Shown: positions 22,772 through 33,864 of the stretch, in pieces
Position numbering within the stretch: the first letter of the stretch is position 1
Layout of the letters: each line of letters starts with the position of its first letter
NCBI RefSeq assembly: GCF_902167145.1
Contig: NC_050098.1
Span: forward strand, 110,770,207-110,834,206
Length of the DNA stretch: 64,000 nucleotides
DNA from: Zea mays
Lineage: Eukaryota > Streptophyta > Magnoliopsida > Poales > Poaceae
Reading direction: 5' to 3'
Made by a program: the position numbers and the translations under genes
Notes under the pieces: generated by a model
What the model was told of the DNA's origin: nothing
Seen by the model: the letters and a program-made list of their open reading frames with translations, nothing else
The model's database searches: none

Positions 22772-25700
22772 CCACTCCCCTCGTCGCGTGTCGTCGCTCT
22801 CGTGCTCGCTGCGCAGTCCCTTCCGCGACGCCGTCGAAACCCATGGTGAGAAAACCCCCGCTGTCCTTGCTATTTTTTTAGCATTTGTAATGTTCGATGG
22901 ACTGCCGCCAACAAATTTGTGTGTTTTCACAGCTAACGGTCGACGTCGCGCTTTGCCCGTTCGACGAAATGCCAAGCCATGTGGACATCACATGTATCTA
23001 GTCCCGACTCGTTCAGGTTGATTGATTTATAGTTTACAATACGTATGATTTGGTTGATGACAGGCAGTGCATGTATATGTGTGATTATGTGTGTGAAAAT
23101 ATATTTGTATGAATGGAAGCGTGTAGAGAAGAAAATGAGATAGAAAAGAACTCTGATGTTTTTATATTTTGATAGGAAAAATATGCGATGCTTTGTTTGA
23201 TGCGAAGACTAAGTTACAAAATGTGGATTATGTTTTGGGAGGTGCATCGATAGGCGTCTATGTGAAAAGTGTAATTGTTTTATGCATGTGGTCGGTGATT
23301 GGGATAGTCGAGGCGAATGGGGAGTATGATTAGTCCTGTTGGAGTCACTATGCTGTTGATGCCTTGTGCGTAAAGTGGGGACACATATGTGTGTGTGCCA
23401 TGGTGTATTAGAGTAGTGGTGGCGTAAGATATTTGTTTGAGGTGTGCGGGTATATGCCGTATGATGGTTATACTCGCGGTGAGGAAAGATGTATGTATTG
23501 TGTAACACGACGCTTAGGTCGCTATTATATAATCGTGTGAAGGATGCTCAGGATGGTCGTGTAATTGAGGAGTGATGTAATGGCAAGCGAGAAGTAAGTT
23601 AAGTTTTTCAAACGGTTAGTGGATAGTGTCCGTTGGTGTTGTCATGATTTTAGTTGTATGGCAATGTGATGCTTGCTTTGTCAAATATTGCATTCCATTC
23701 CCATTGAATAAATAAATGCCTTGATGATCGATTAGAGGTCTTATATGAGCGTTATCGCAGCCCAATAATTATTGGAAGCGAGTAGCGTTCATAAGTCGAT
23801 CCTTGTTAAAATTGAAGAACAATCCGATAACATATGCACATAAGTGCTTTAGGTCCTTCAGTAGCAAATGTAAGTATTATGGAGTTTATGCCATGTGTTA
23901 ATTCCTCTATGTTAGAACCCCTAAAATGTACTATTTTAGGTGACTTATGTGTTAACTAATTTAAGTTGATCAATGGTTAAGAAACACTGATTAATCTGCT
24001 CCAACCCATGTTTTTGAGTTGCAATGTCTAAAATGGTTCGCTAAGTCTTATACGGTGATTAGCCAACTTATGTTAAGTAGGAATCGATTGTGTAAGTGAT
24101 TGTGATATATATGTTGTGTCTCGGATTGCGATAATAATAGGCAAGCCGACGTGTAGGTTATTTAGCGGGCTATGTCGTTGCTCTAGTTAGCCGAATTGTT
24201 AGATGTTTTGGGTTAAGTTCGTGGTCACGATGAATTGCTTGTTGTAGTCTAAATGCGTATGGTTATGGTCGCGGATGAAAAGTAGTAGTGCTCATGTGAT
24301 GTCTACGCTAAAATGCAAACTATTGGGTGAAAAACGCTTCGATATGGATTATCGTAGAGAATGCGTTGTTAATTGAGTATGGTACTTCTAGTGCTCGAAA
24401 TGACACGGATAAAAATTAGTATGCCTACTTGTTAGTTCTCACTTGGTTATTTAACTCTAACAATTGTCAAAGTGTTGGAATAATTCAAGTACTACAACGC
24501 GACAATTCTTGAATTGTATAGAAGCTGAAAATGATCAATTGCTGTTTTGGACTGCACGCAGTGATTTCCCCGTGCTGTATGTTTGATGAACTAAATTATG
24601 TTTTCCGTAGATATGTGCTATAGAAAAGTGGTAGATAACTTTATTATCTTGCTGGTGTTAAAAATTGACAGCCATAAGTCTGATCGTTTAGCAGTTATGC
24701 TTTTTACAAATTCAGTAACTGAATTTGTCCAAATCCTATACAGATTTCAGAAACTGCATTGTTTGCCTAATTTAATGTTACAATCAGTTCATGGTCGTTA
24801 TAAAAAAGTTGTAGGTGATTTTCTTATCTTGATTGTGTTAAAATTTCACAACCATAGGCCTGACAGTTTTTGAGTTATGAATTTTACAAACTGGTTGCTG
24901 TGTTCTGTCTACTGTCAGAACAGATTTCGAAAACTGTAATGTTTGATTTGATTAAACCTGGAATCACTTCTTGGTGATTATAAAAGTTATGTAGTACTTT
25001 TTCTAAGCTTTTCAAAAAGTCTTAGATTACTCTTTTTGGTGATCTGAATCTTGAGTTATGAATGTTTAAAGCGTGAAGACTGAATCTGTCCAGTTCTGGA
25101 CAGCAAAGCCTTCCAATGTCTTTTATCCTAAATTACATATTGAATCGCCTTGGAATATTTATAAATGAATTGTAGAAAATTTAATTAGTTTTCCAGAAAG
25201 TCTAATATCTCTTTGTTTGGATGTCTGAATCTCTAGTTATGAATTTTTGATGTCGCAAGTCTGAATCTATCCAAATCTGGACAGAGCTGTTGTATTAGCA
25301 CGTTTTGACCTTGCTAGGTGATGAATCAGGTTGAGGTGAAAATACCAATGTTGTAGATCACGTTTTAAGCTTTCCAGAAAATCCTAGTTTGCTATTTTTG
25401 GATTAATATTTGAAAAGTTATGATTAAAACAAGTAGCTGCTGTGTTGCTGTCCAAAAAAATCTGCAAGTGCCATTCGATGATTGAGTTCACCCTTTTGGC
25501 TAAAAATGCTTGGTTAGCACTTAGCGGACATAGACTTGTAATGGCTAAACATAGGTTAACATCTGTTCCATGATTAATGTGCTTGCTTTCTGTAGTTGAT
25601 TGTGATATAGGAGTCCATCGACATTGATGCATAGGTCCTCCGTTCAACTTATATTTGGGATACTTTTGTGCGATCAATGGAAGAACTAATGAAAAGTCGT

Positions 25701-27495
25701 ATCCAATTAAATAAATGCTTGTACTCGTGATGTCGTGTTGTGTTGGTAAATTATAGGTAGTAATCGTCGTCCTTCCAGTGGTGTTGATGTGATGCGCTCG
25801 ATGAAGTGTAGATAGCTAATGCTAGCATATGGTTGTTACAGTGTCTTACAATTTAATGTTTAGTTCGTCACTGTGTCTTTGTATATCTTGTGCTACTTTG
25901 TACTACTTTTATTATATTCATCCATATGCATCTTGCATCTCATTTAGGACCGAGAGATGCTGATCGTGCAAGTGATGTGGTGCCACCCACAAGATGCAGT
26001 TGGTGGACAATCCAAGGAAGGATGGACTTAACCAGTGGATGCTCGCCAAGCGAGTACCTCCCCCAGCAAACACTATCTAAGTGTTAAATTAAAGGCAAGC
26101 CCCGGTTTTATGCATAACCAATTATATTATGCTATTTTACTGCACTTAATGTTTGTAGGATTGTACTGTGCACTTAAGTGTAGGAGTTGAATGAAACCCT
26201 AGTTACATGAACTCAGGATTCCCTTGAGATGGATACTAGTATGCTAGGTCGAATAGCTGCTTACTAATTAGGGATCTCGGTAGAAGTCGAGTGATTTTTA
26301 TAGCACTCGCGCGAGGTCAGGAATTGATTGTATCCATTTTTATATCAGAATGATAATGGTCTATGGACACGGATCCATGGGGATGCGTGGTCTACGAGAT
26401 AAAATTGGAATAAGGATTAACGTGCGGATACCTGTGTCAAGCGTTTGAATGTATTAAGCACATGCTGAGAAATATGGTAAATCGGTAAGCCTAGTACCTG
26501 AGTGAACCTGCCCACAGACTTTACCCCTCACGCGACCTGAGACGTGGTCTCCCATTCCGGTTATGGTGGGTACAAGTGCGGTCACTGCACGACGGCATTC
26601 GGGGTCAGTGAGGCATTGTACGCCAAGGCGGTGAGCCCTGATCTGTTGATGGGGGATCGATGGGGACGGTTGATGTGTGTGGGGACGGAGTGCCTCGCCA
26701 CATAGTGTGTTTAGGTTTACCTTGCAAGGATAAAAACTCGATTCGAATCGTCTGCTTCTCGCAGCTAATGAGACTGCTTGATCCATTGTACTGCATTGAG
26801 TAATAAGTGGAAATGAGGTGACTGTCAAAAAGATGTTGATTGATAAAACGTTTGATACCATGTATGAATAGCTAGGTACTCATCTAGTTTAAAAAGGATC
26901 ATACTAAAACTTGAAAAGCTAAAACTTGATTTTAGACTCAGCTAGTGCTTTTGGCAAACCAAACCCCTCAGCCAAACAGCTGCATGTCTAGAGGTAGAGG
27001 AGTAGACTCCTCACACCGGGTAAGTCTAGCTGAGTAGTAGTATACTCAGCCTTGCTTGTGGCATAATTTTTGCAGGTACTCCTTAGGATGATTTGGTTGA
27101 TGGTGTGACTTGGCCTCCATCCCTGCCACCGGGATAGACGGTCGAGTGGGTTACTGCTTCCGCAGGAGAGGACCAGGAGGAGTAGCGTGGCCAGACTTCG
27201 CCATGTTACCCGGTTTTCTCCGTTAGTTATTTCCGCTGCATTAAAACTTATGGTTAGTATTTATGAAACTCCGATAATGTAATCACTAATGATATTTTCT
27301 TAATTTATGGTATTATGTTTTATTGCATTTCTCTGTTCCTCACCTTCGAGTGAGCTAGTGGTATTCAATCCTGGTAAGTGACTTTATCGGACTAGATCCG
27401 AGGGACTGACGGGTTATTCCTGTTTAAGTGTGTTGCCGCCCTTAAGGGTGTGACTTGGGCACTTAAGCTGGAATAATTCGGGCGGTTCCGCCACA
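22772..27495. repeat. Unclassified LTR-like sequence H, piece 3
   Basis: This 4.7 kb of non-coding sequence continues piece 2 across the Tekay-type insertion. The first 80 bases are GC-rich with ATGGTGAGAA at 22842, a splice-donor-like site; a CACAG acceptor-like site is at 22929-22933. From 23000 it is AT-rich with a degenerate tandem repeat at 24606-25450. Near the right end is a pyrimidine- and TGCAG-containing leader-like stretch (27050-27080), then GGCGGTTCCGCCACA at 27481-27495, which I take as the LTR end. Beyond it is a copia LTR fragment. No domain-bearing frame is seen. Confidence 0.5.
24606..25450. repeat. Degenerate ~180 bp tandem repeat inside H
   Basis: About five diverged units begin near 24606, 24790, 24973, 25153 and 25331. 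Shared pieces are a TTATAAAAGTTGTAG-like segment, TTTTCCAGAAAGTCTTA, GAGTTATGAATTTT, and CTGAATCTGTCCA followed by TCTGGACAG. The units differ by many substitutions, so the array is old. Confidence 0.6.
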
Positions 27496-27651
27496 AAATC
27501 ACCATGTTCATCCGCTTGATTCTCATTTGATTTGTTTTTCCCCTCTCTCCCGGACTTGAATTTAGTTCTAACGCTAACCTCGACTTGTAGTGTGCGTTTA
27601 AAGCTGTAAATTTCAGATTACACCTATTCACCCCCCTCTAGGCGACTTTCA
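27496..27651 (+). repeat. Copia B, LTR end fragment
   Basis: The sequence ends ACACCTATTCACCCCCCTCTAGGCGACTTTCA in two joined blocks, the same U5-type end as the other copia LTRs here, in plus orientation. No primer site follows, so this is the end of a 3' LTR. It is cut on the left by H. To its right is the interior of Tat-type element D, with GATAT (27652-27656) as the expected target duplication. The rest of copia B must lie left of the window. Confidence 0.7.
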
Positions 27652-28832
27652 GATATCCGAAGCTTGAACTTGGCCTATCTGCAATGTCGAAAGATCAACT
27701 AGTAGATAGTCTTGCTTACAATAGTCTGAAGGTGTGTATACTTTGACTTGTGTAAAATAAATTATTTTTATGGTTTTACTTGCTATCATTATGTGCTCGT
27801 TCTTTGTTTTTAGGGCTTAATTCTAAGCAAGGCTCTAAAGGCCCAGAAGGAAGCAGAAGATGAGAGCTACCGAATAGCTCTTGGGAATCTTCGCTCAGAA
27901 GTCATCACACTAAGAAACGAAGCTCTTGAAAAGGATAAGATATTACTTTCCTTAGTGGATAGGCTTAGACCTAACGAGGCTAAACTTGTCGCACAAGCCA
28001 AGCTCATAAAGCCGAAGTGGAAGAACTAAAAAGGAAGGTTGCTGAAACAACCAAAAAATTTGAAGTTGAGGTAGTGAAGCATGAGATTTGCGAGATCGAA
28101 AGATCAAGAGCACAAAAGAACGCTGATGAGCTTCGTGCTTCCAAAGAAAGGTGTTATGAAATATCCTTGGAATGCGCCAGGAAATTAAAGGACAACTTTG
28201 CTAGGTTTGGTGCAAATTCCTCTGAGCAGAGGTTCATCCGCGACGACCCTGATGGAGTGGTCTAGTGGATTAGCGGGGAAGCCAAAGCTTTTGACAAAAT
28301 TCTAAGTGACCGAGGAGATTTCTGTGCCTTTTCTGGTGCGCGGGGGGCCACGTTCATCTTGGAGAAGGCTGGTTGCGAACATGCCAAGGCTGTAGTTCAG
28401 CCAAAATTTGTTTTCTCAGCCAATGACATTAAAAATCCTTTAGCTGAAGCTTCTGCATTAGGCGGGAAATTTTAGTCCAAGGTATGGATGAAGGGCGGCT
28501 GTGAGATAGCTGATGAAGCTATTAGAAAGAATGAAAAAGAATCTCACGACACTCAAGAGGAGGCCAAAAGAGCTGAAGAAGCTGTTTAGCGTGCAAGGCT
28601 TATAGGTAATTTTATTGAGGTTTAGCTTTGTAATCCGTTTACAGCTTCGGGACTAACAAACATATTTTATGATGCAACTGAACTTTATCCCCCACTGGAG
28701 CCCTACAACCCAGAAGTTGACCCGGCTCTGAAGGAAGCGCTTGAGACGATTAAGATTGCCAATAAAGCTGTTGACGAAGCTGTCAACAGACTGCTAAACG
28801 AAGCCGTCGAGAAAGTGTTGAAGGAAGATTAA
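27652..28832 (+). pseudogene. Antisense ORF of element D, truncated
   Basis: This runs opposite to gag. It begins in the middle of a conserved segment (YPKLELGLSAM, then SLAYNSLK), followed by an intron-like gap of 82 bases at 27732-27813 with GT and AG ends. Next is a lysine- and glutamate-rich coiled-coil region (SKALKAQKEAED, LRNEALEKDK, ELKRKVAETTKKFEVEV), then ERCYEISLECARKLKDNF. Stops at 28026-28028 and elsewhere break the frame. A second GT donor is at 28606. The end is VEKVLKED then TAA at about 28832. Equivalent antisense ORFs are known in Tat-lineage elements; function unknown. Confidence 0.75.
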
Positions 28833-29304
28833 AGCTTTGTATATTTGAAAGTTTAGTTTTTGTACATAGTTGTTGCCTTTGTAAGAACCAAGTATCAACT
28901 ATTTGCATGTGTATTAATATAATTAACTTCTTTGTGATGCATGAAACCTTCGTACATACCGATTTTTGAGCCACTAGCGAAAAAACACCTTCCCTTCTTT
29001 TCATGCTTCACTAAGAAAAAGACTCCCCTTCTGTCGATTCAATATTGGGTATTATGCCACAGTTGATGTGTAGTAATACTGATGACGAAGATCCCCCTCC
29101 TGTGTAAAAATATATCTGCCAAAGGCATATCTTGTGCTAGAGCACATTCTTTCATGATCTGATATGTATTTTTGAAGGAGAAATTTTCCTTCTTCTCCAC
29201 TGCTTCTTGCTGCTGCAAAAATGATGTATGATGCGATCCTATGTGATATGATGGTATGATGCGAAATGATGTTTATGCTAAAGATAAAAACCCATGCGAA
29301 TACA

Positions 29305-29645
29305 CACCCAGACTCTGCATCCTCTTAGGTGACTTTGGAGTCTCTTCACCTTTTACTTAAGTGGTGTTTCAGCTCTGCATTCCCTTAGGCATGGCTTTGG
29401 AGCTAAGCTCTGCATTCCCTTAGGAACAACTTTGGAGCTTCTTCACCTTTTACTTAGGTGGTATTTTAGCTCTGCAATCCCTTAGGAACGACTTTGGAGC
29501 TCCTTCACCTCTTACTTAGGTGGCATTTTAGCTCTGCATTCCCTTAGGAACGACTTTGGAGCTTCATCACCCTTCCTGTTACACTCGATAGTGTAACCAC
29601 AGATTTTTTACAACAGGACGAAGGTTAAACCTTCTTATATTGTCT
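29305..29645. repeat. Tandem repeat tract of element D
   Basis: About four to five copies of a motif close to AGCTCTGCATTCCCTTAGG, then AACGACTTTGGAGCTTCTTCACC, are spaced near 75-80 bases. The same motif, in either orientation, lies at the matching place in E, F and G. Its end before CGATAGTGTAACC is shared with F (52810). Hypervariable repeats at this location are described for Tat elements. Confidence 0.8.
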
Positions 29646-31251
29646 TCGAAGAGGAGTAACATAAGGATAGAAAGATAAAGAGTACATTAGGTATGCAAAT
29701 TTTGTAATAGAGCCCCAGTGTGACTTCAGTAAATGTGCCTCGACTCGAGCCCAGTGCTATTGACTGTGCGAGCTTCGGATTCTTCACGCGCGTCACATTG
29801 TTGCTGTGTTTGGCGGTGCCCTTCTGGCTGCTGATTGTGGGTCAAGGCTGGTGCCATAGGTGGTGGTGGTGGTAGCGGGAACCATGCATCTTGAGAGTGG
29901 CTTGCCGAAGCAACTAATGCTATGGGATGTTGGTTTCCCACATACTCGGAATGTATGGGAGTAGCACGAAGCAATATGCAGGACCTACTTTGGCTGATTC
30001 TGCCTTGCTTTGGCTTCAGCTATATCTTTCTGCTTCTGAATCATGACTTGGCACGTCCTTGTTGTATGTCCTTTGTCTTCCTCGTAGAATAAACAGAACA
30101 ATCTCCTGGGCTGGGAGCTGAACCTTCCTTTGAAACTTCTGCCTCCTCTACCTCTTGGAGCTGGTGGCCTGTAAGAGCTTTGTTGCGTCCCTGAAGTCTG
30201 GGAGCTCTGCTGATGCCCTTGAGAGTGGTTTCCTCTGTCATCACCTGAGCTGGGATTGTGGATTGTCCTGACATGCCTGGGGTGGAGCCTTCCTTCGAAG
30301 CCCCTGGTCATCTCAGAATACCTATAGGCTTCCTCCCTTCTCTTGCGCAAATCATTGTCGGCTCAGATGTACTCATCCATTTTCTAGCGAAGCTTCTCCA
30401 AGGTTTGTGGTGGTTTCCTTGCAAAATATTGTGTCGTTGGTCCTGGTCTGAGCCCCTTGATCATGGCTTCAATGACAATCTCATTAGGCACTATAGGCGC
30501 CTGAGCTCTAAGATGCAAGAACCTTCGGACATACGCCTACAAGTACTCCTCATGGTCTTGCATGCATTGGAATAGTGCTTGGGCAGTTACTGGCTTCGTC
30601 TGGAAACTTTGGAAGCTAGTAACGAGCATATCCTTAAGCTTCTACCATGAAGTGATTGTTCCTGGTCGAAGAGAATAATACCATGTTTGAGCCACACTTC
30701 TGACTGCCATTACGAAGGATTTTGCCATGACAACAGTGTTGCCCCCATATGAGGATATGGTTGCTTCGTAGCTCATCAGAAACTTCTTCGGATCTGAGTG
30801 TCCATCATACATGGGGAGCTGAGGTGGCTTGTAAGATGACATCCATGGGGTAGCCTGCAACTCTGGTGCTAGAGGAGAGGCGCCATCGAAAGCAAAGTTG
30901 CCATGATGAAAGTCATCGTACCATTCATCCTCATTGATTGGGCTTTCCTGACGAAACTCCCTGTGTTGGGGCCTTCGGTCTTGGTCATCCTGAGTAAGGT
31001 GACGCATTTCCTCGGTAGCTTCATCGATCTTCTTCTAAAGGTCGGCTAGCCAAAGAATCTTTTCTCTCTTCCTTTGTACCTGCTAATGAATGGACTCCAA
31101 ATCCCTGATCTCCTGATCCAACTCCTCCTCCTGAAGTGTTGGGCTGGTGGCCTTTCTCTTCTGGCTCCTAGCTTCTCGCAGAGAGAGTCTCCTGATTTGT
31201 GTCTAGTGGCTGTAGGGCAGCCCCTGGCGCTGTCGTCTTCTTCGACGGCAT
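29646..31251 (-). pseudogene. Gag of element D
   Basis: The start ATG is at 31251, 44 bases inside the primer site, giving a lysine-rich N-terminus like E. The frame is broken by several stops; pieces lie in 30642-31007 (HLTQDDQDRRPQHREF, EDEWYDDFHHG, PQLPMYDGHSDPKKFLMSYE, VAQTWYYSLRPGTITSW), 29985-30350 (REEAYRYSEMTRGFEG, PPAPRGRGGRSFKG) and 29726-29974. It carries a retrotransposon gag (PF03732-like) region, an arginine/glycine-rich segment and a zinc-finger-like FCLFYEEDKGHTTRTC. It would be the capsid protein if intact. Confidence 0.85.
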
Positions 31252-31294
31252 GACGAAGGTGAATATGCTTGCCGAAGGTGGTCGTTTGAGTTCA

Positions 31295-31311
31295 CCGGAG
31301 GTGGGCACCAA
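31295..31311 (-). other. Primer binding site of element D
   Basis: The sense strand reads TTGGTGCCCACCTCCGG next to the LTR. Elements E and G have the same 17 bases with C in place of the first T after TTGG. Confidence 0.8.
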
Positions 31312-31582
31312 TGTTTCTCACTTGTTCTCAAATGTTGTAGATCAAGAACAAGGCAACACAACTGTTAATTATTATGGACCTTCGTCTTCCGAAGCATTAT
31401 CTCTACATGGGTATAATGTTCATCAGACGAAGGTCAAGAAGGACATACCTTCATCATTTTATATGTGAATAAGAATGTGAAAGGATCAAAGACAGTGACT
31501 GCATCTCATTAAACCATACATATTTATATTTTATAAAACATGTATGGATATTAACAGTGTTAACATTACAATGATACCTTCG
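31312..31582 (-). repeat. 5' LTR of element D, part 1
   Basis: It starts TGTTTCTCAC on the plus strand (inner LTR end) and is cut at 31582 by copia C, whose target duplication CTTCG occupies 31578-31582 and 50740-50744. The LTR resumes at 50745. Confidence 0.85.
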
Positions 31583-33130
31583 TGAAAGTTGCCTAGAGGG
31601 GGTGAATAGGCAAGCGAAAACTTTTTCAACAAAAAACTAGAAACAAACTAGGTAAAACCGGTTCAGCCGGTGTCAAAATCGGTTAAGCCGGTTTGCACGA
31701 GCTCAACTAAAGAATGAGATATAAACTGAATTCATCTAGAAATTCACCCAGTTAACTTTGGAAATGAGATGTTCTAGTTGATCCACAGGGTTCAAAGTAG
31801 TAGATCTGAGAAGGGCACTTCTCGAAATCCACACACCAAAAAGATATAAACAAATCTTCCACAGAATGGTGAGAGAACGAAGAACACGAACAAAGACAAT
31901 GAGCAAGAACACAAGAGACACAAGATTTATCCCGAGGTTCGGTTACACCACCAAGGTGCCCTACTTCCTCGTTGAGGCGCCCACCAAGAGCTGGGTCCCT
32001 TTCAACCCTAATCCTCCCTTTGCCGACCACAAAGGTCAAGCCCACACACTAATCTTTGCTCAAACGAGTGGGTAATACAAACTTTCTTGTGGTCTTCCAC
32101 AGGATTTGGAGACTCATAAGAGACACCTAATCGTCTTGGAGCTAGAAGCTCCAAGAGTAATGAATCCACAAAGAACTCGATGTAGAACCAAAGCTCGAAT
32201 CAAGGACAAGGAGGATTTAGAGATGAAGTACAAAAACCGCAGCTCTTCAATCTCACTCAAAGATTTCTCTACAAAGATTTGAAATGGGAGTGGCAAAAGG
32301 TGTGTGAGAGAGAGTGGGGGTGTTTCTCATGTTAGGAATGAAGTTTTAGTCGTGCTCCACTATAGGGGGAGAGAGTGGGAGGTGTATATAAAGGAGCCCC
32401 CAAAAGCTGGTGGCCATTGGACCTTTCTGACCTAAAACCGGTTGAGCCGGTCCTAAAACTGGCTGAGGTGGTTTCTGCCAGAGGGTTTTTCGGTTCAGTG
32501 ACTGCTCGGCTAGAGGGTGGACCGGAGTCAAAATTGGCTGAGCTGGTTTTCAAAAAGCTGCAGGCTGGCAGAGCAGACTGACAGAGCAGAAAAGTGGAAC
32601 AGTATTGAATACCAGCTGAACCAACCTGAAAACCAGCTAAACCAGTATTTTCTAGAGAACAATTTTGGCCAAGATAAACTTAAAAAGGTTGTACTACATA
32701 CTTTCACTAAGGATTAACAAGGGTAAAATAGAAGTTTTAGATCAAGGATTTTGAGCTTTAGTACCAACACCAACCTTCTTTTTGGATCCCCCTTGATAGT
32801 ACGACGATTCCTATACTCAAGTTAAATAAAATATAATTAAGTAAACTCCTTGAGTCATTGGTGTCTCATGTGTGATTTCTCCATGTCGTTGCTTCATAAG
32901 GATCACAAACATCTTTGTCTCACCTTTTGAAGCAAACACAAATCGAGCCTGTTACTTGAACCATTTCACCATATATGAGCTCAACTCATGGCTTCAAGTC
33001 ACCTTACTGATGCATCAACATATTATAACTCTTCATAGCTGATTAGTTCATCGGCTTAGTGCAAGTACTCTCTTCTTCACCTTAGCCATGGTACCTCGGT
33101 CCACAAGTCGTTGCTTGGCCTTCACCTTCG
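31583..33130 (-). repeat. 3' LTR of copia C, part 1
   Basis: It starts TGAAAGTTGCCTAGAGGGGG on the plus strand. Repeats of AAACCGGTTCAGCCGGT and ATCGGTTAAGCCGGT lie at 31655-31694, with further decayed copies at about 32430-32645. The TATATAAA at about 32386-32393 is the promoter region. The LTR is interrupted at 33130 by gypsy E. Confidence 0.88.
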
Positions 33131-33804
33131 TGTTGGGGGCCTTCGTCTTCCGAAGGTCCTCAAAAACATGATTAACAATGTTTCCCAAAGCATAATATAT
33201 GTACAGGAACCTTCGGACTCGGGATGAAGCTGTACACAATATGGAAAGCAGGGTCAGAACGAAGGTTGAACCAGCGCCGGAGCTGTGCGCAAGGAAGCTT
33301 CGGCTCAATAGCAGAAAAAGGAACCGGCTTAAGGAGGAAAAGGCTATTTAGTCCTCGACAGATTGTTCTTAAGTCAATACTGAGTATGAAGGGCATGAAT
33401 GTAATTTTACACAGGCTGCATCCTGTGCCTATAAATAGATGAACAATACCCCCGTACTGTTCACGCTGACTGATACTCACTCGTGTGTCATGCTTGTACT
33501 TCTGTCTTCTGTCAAGTCGAAGGTACAAATGTAATTCAATATTATTCTTATTTATCCATGATTACATAATAAGGACGTGTAAATAATGTTATATGGTTAT
33601 TCATGTTATTCTCTCATGTTTCATATGCTTCTCCTTTCATCAATGTAAACTGTGATCATGAAGGTATGTCCTTCATAACCTTCGTCCAAAGATCGTTATA
33701 TCCTAAGGGAAATAATGCTTCGAAGGACAAAGAGCATTAACCATTAACTTTCTTCTGTGTTGTCTTGTTCTTAATTCATAGTATTTGAGAACAAATTCTC
33801 AACA
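33131..33804 (+). repeat. 5' LTR of element E (674 bp)
   Basis: TGTTGGGGGCC at the start and CTCAACA at the end. TATAAATA lies at 33430-33437, in a block (GTGCCTATAAATAGATGAAC) shared with D, G and the other E LTR. CTTCGG-type hexamers are frequent. Confidence 0.92.
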
Positions 33805-33821
33805 TTGGCGCCCACCTCCGG
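33805..33821 (+). other. Primer binding site of element E
   Basis: TTGGCGCCCACCTCCGG directly follows the LTR. The same 17 bases are at 58600-58616 in element G. The matching tRNA was not identified. Confidence 0.85.
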
Positions 33822-33864
33822 TGTACTCACTTCCACAACCTTCGGCAAAGCATCAACCTTCGTC

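Larger units (their letters stand above)
27652..31582 (-). mobile_element. Tat-type gypsy D, larger part
   Basis: This is the 5' half of a minus-strand element: LTR (split by copia C), primer site, gag and tandem repeats, then an antisense ORF cut by copia B at 27652. There is no pol between gag and the antisense ORF (29590-29726 is short), so D was pol-less like element E, which it resembles closely in gag, LTR length (about 671 bp) and layout. The remaining LTR piece is 50740-51144. D itself sits in an intron-like part of the antisense ORF of element F. Confidence 0.85.

Noticed and set aside
22842..23021. Possible two-exon host gene with GT donor and AG acceptor
   Set aside because: Exons are very short, no domain follows and the next kilobases are AT-rich with a decayed tandem repeat. 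Kept only as a note on H.
29305..29590. Regularly spaced repeats that resemble a CRISPR array
   Set aside because: Spacers are themselves similar, units vary, and the same motif recurs at the same place in three other retroelements. It is a Tat-type repeat tract.
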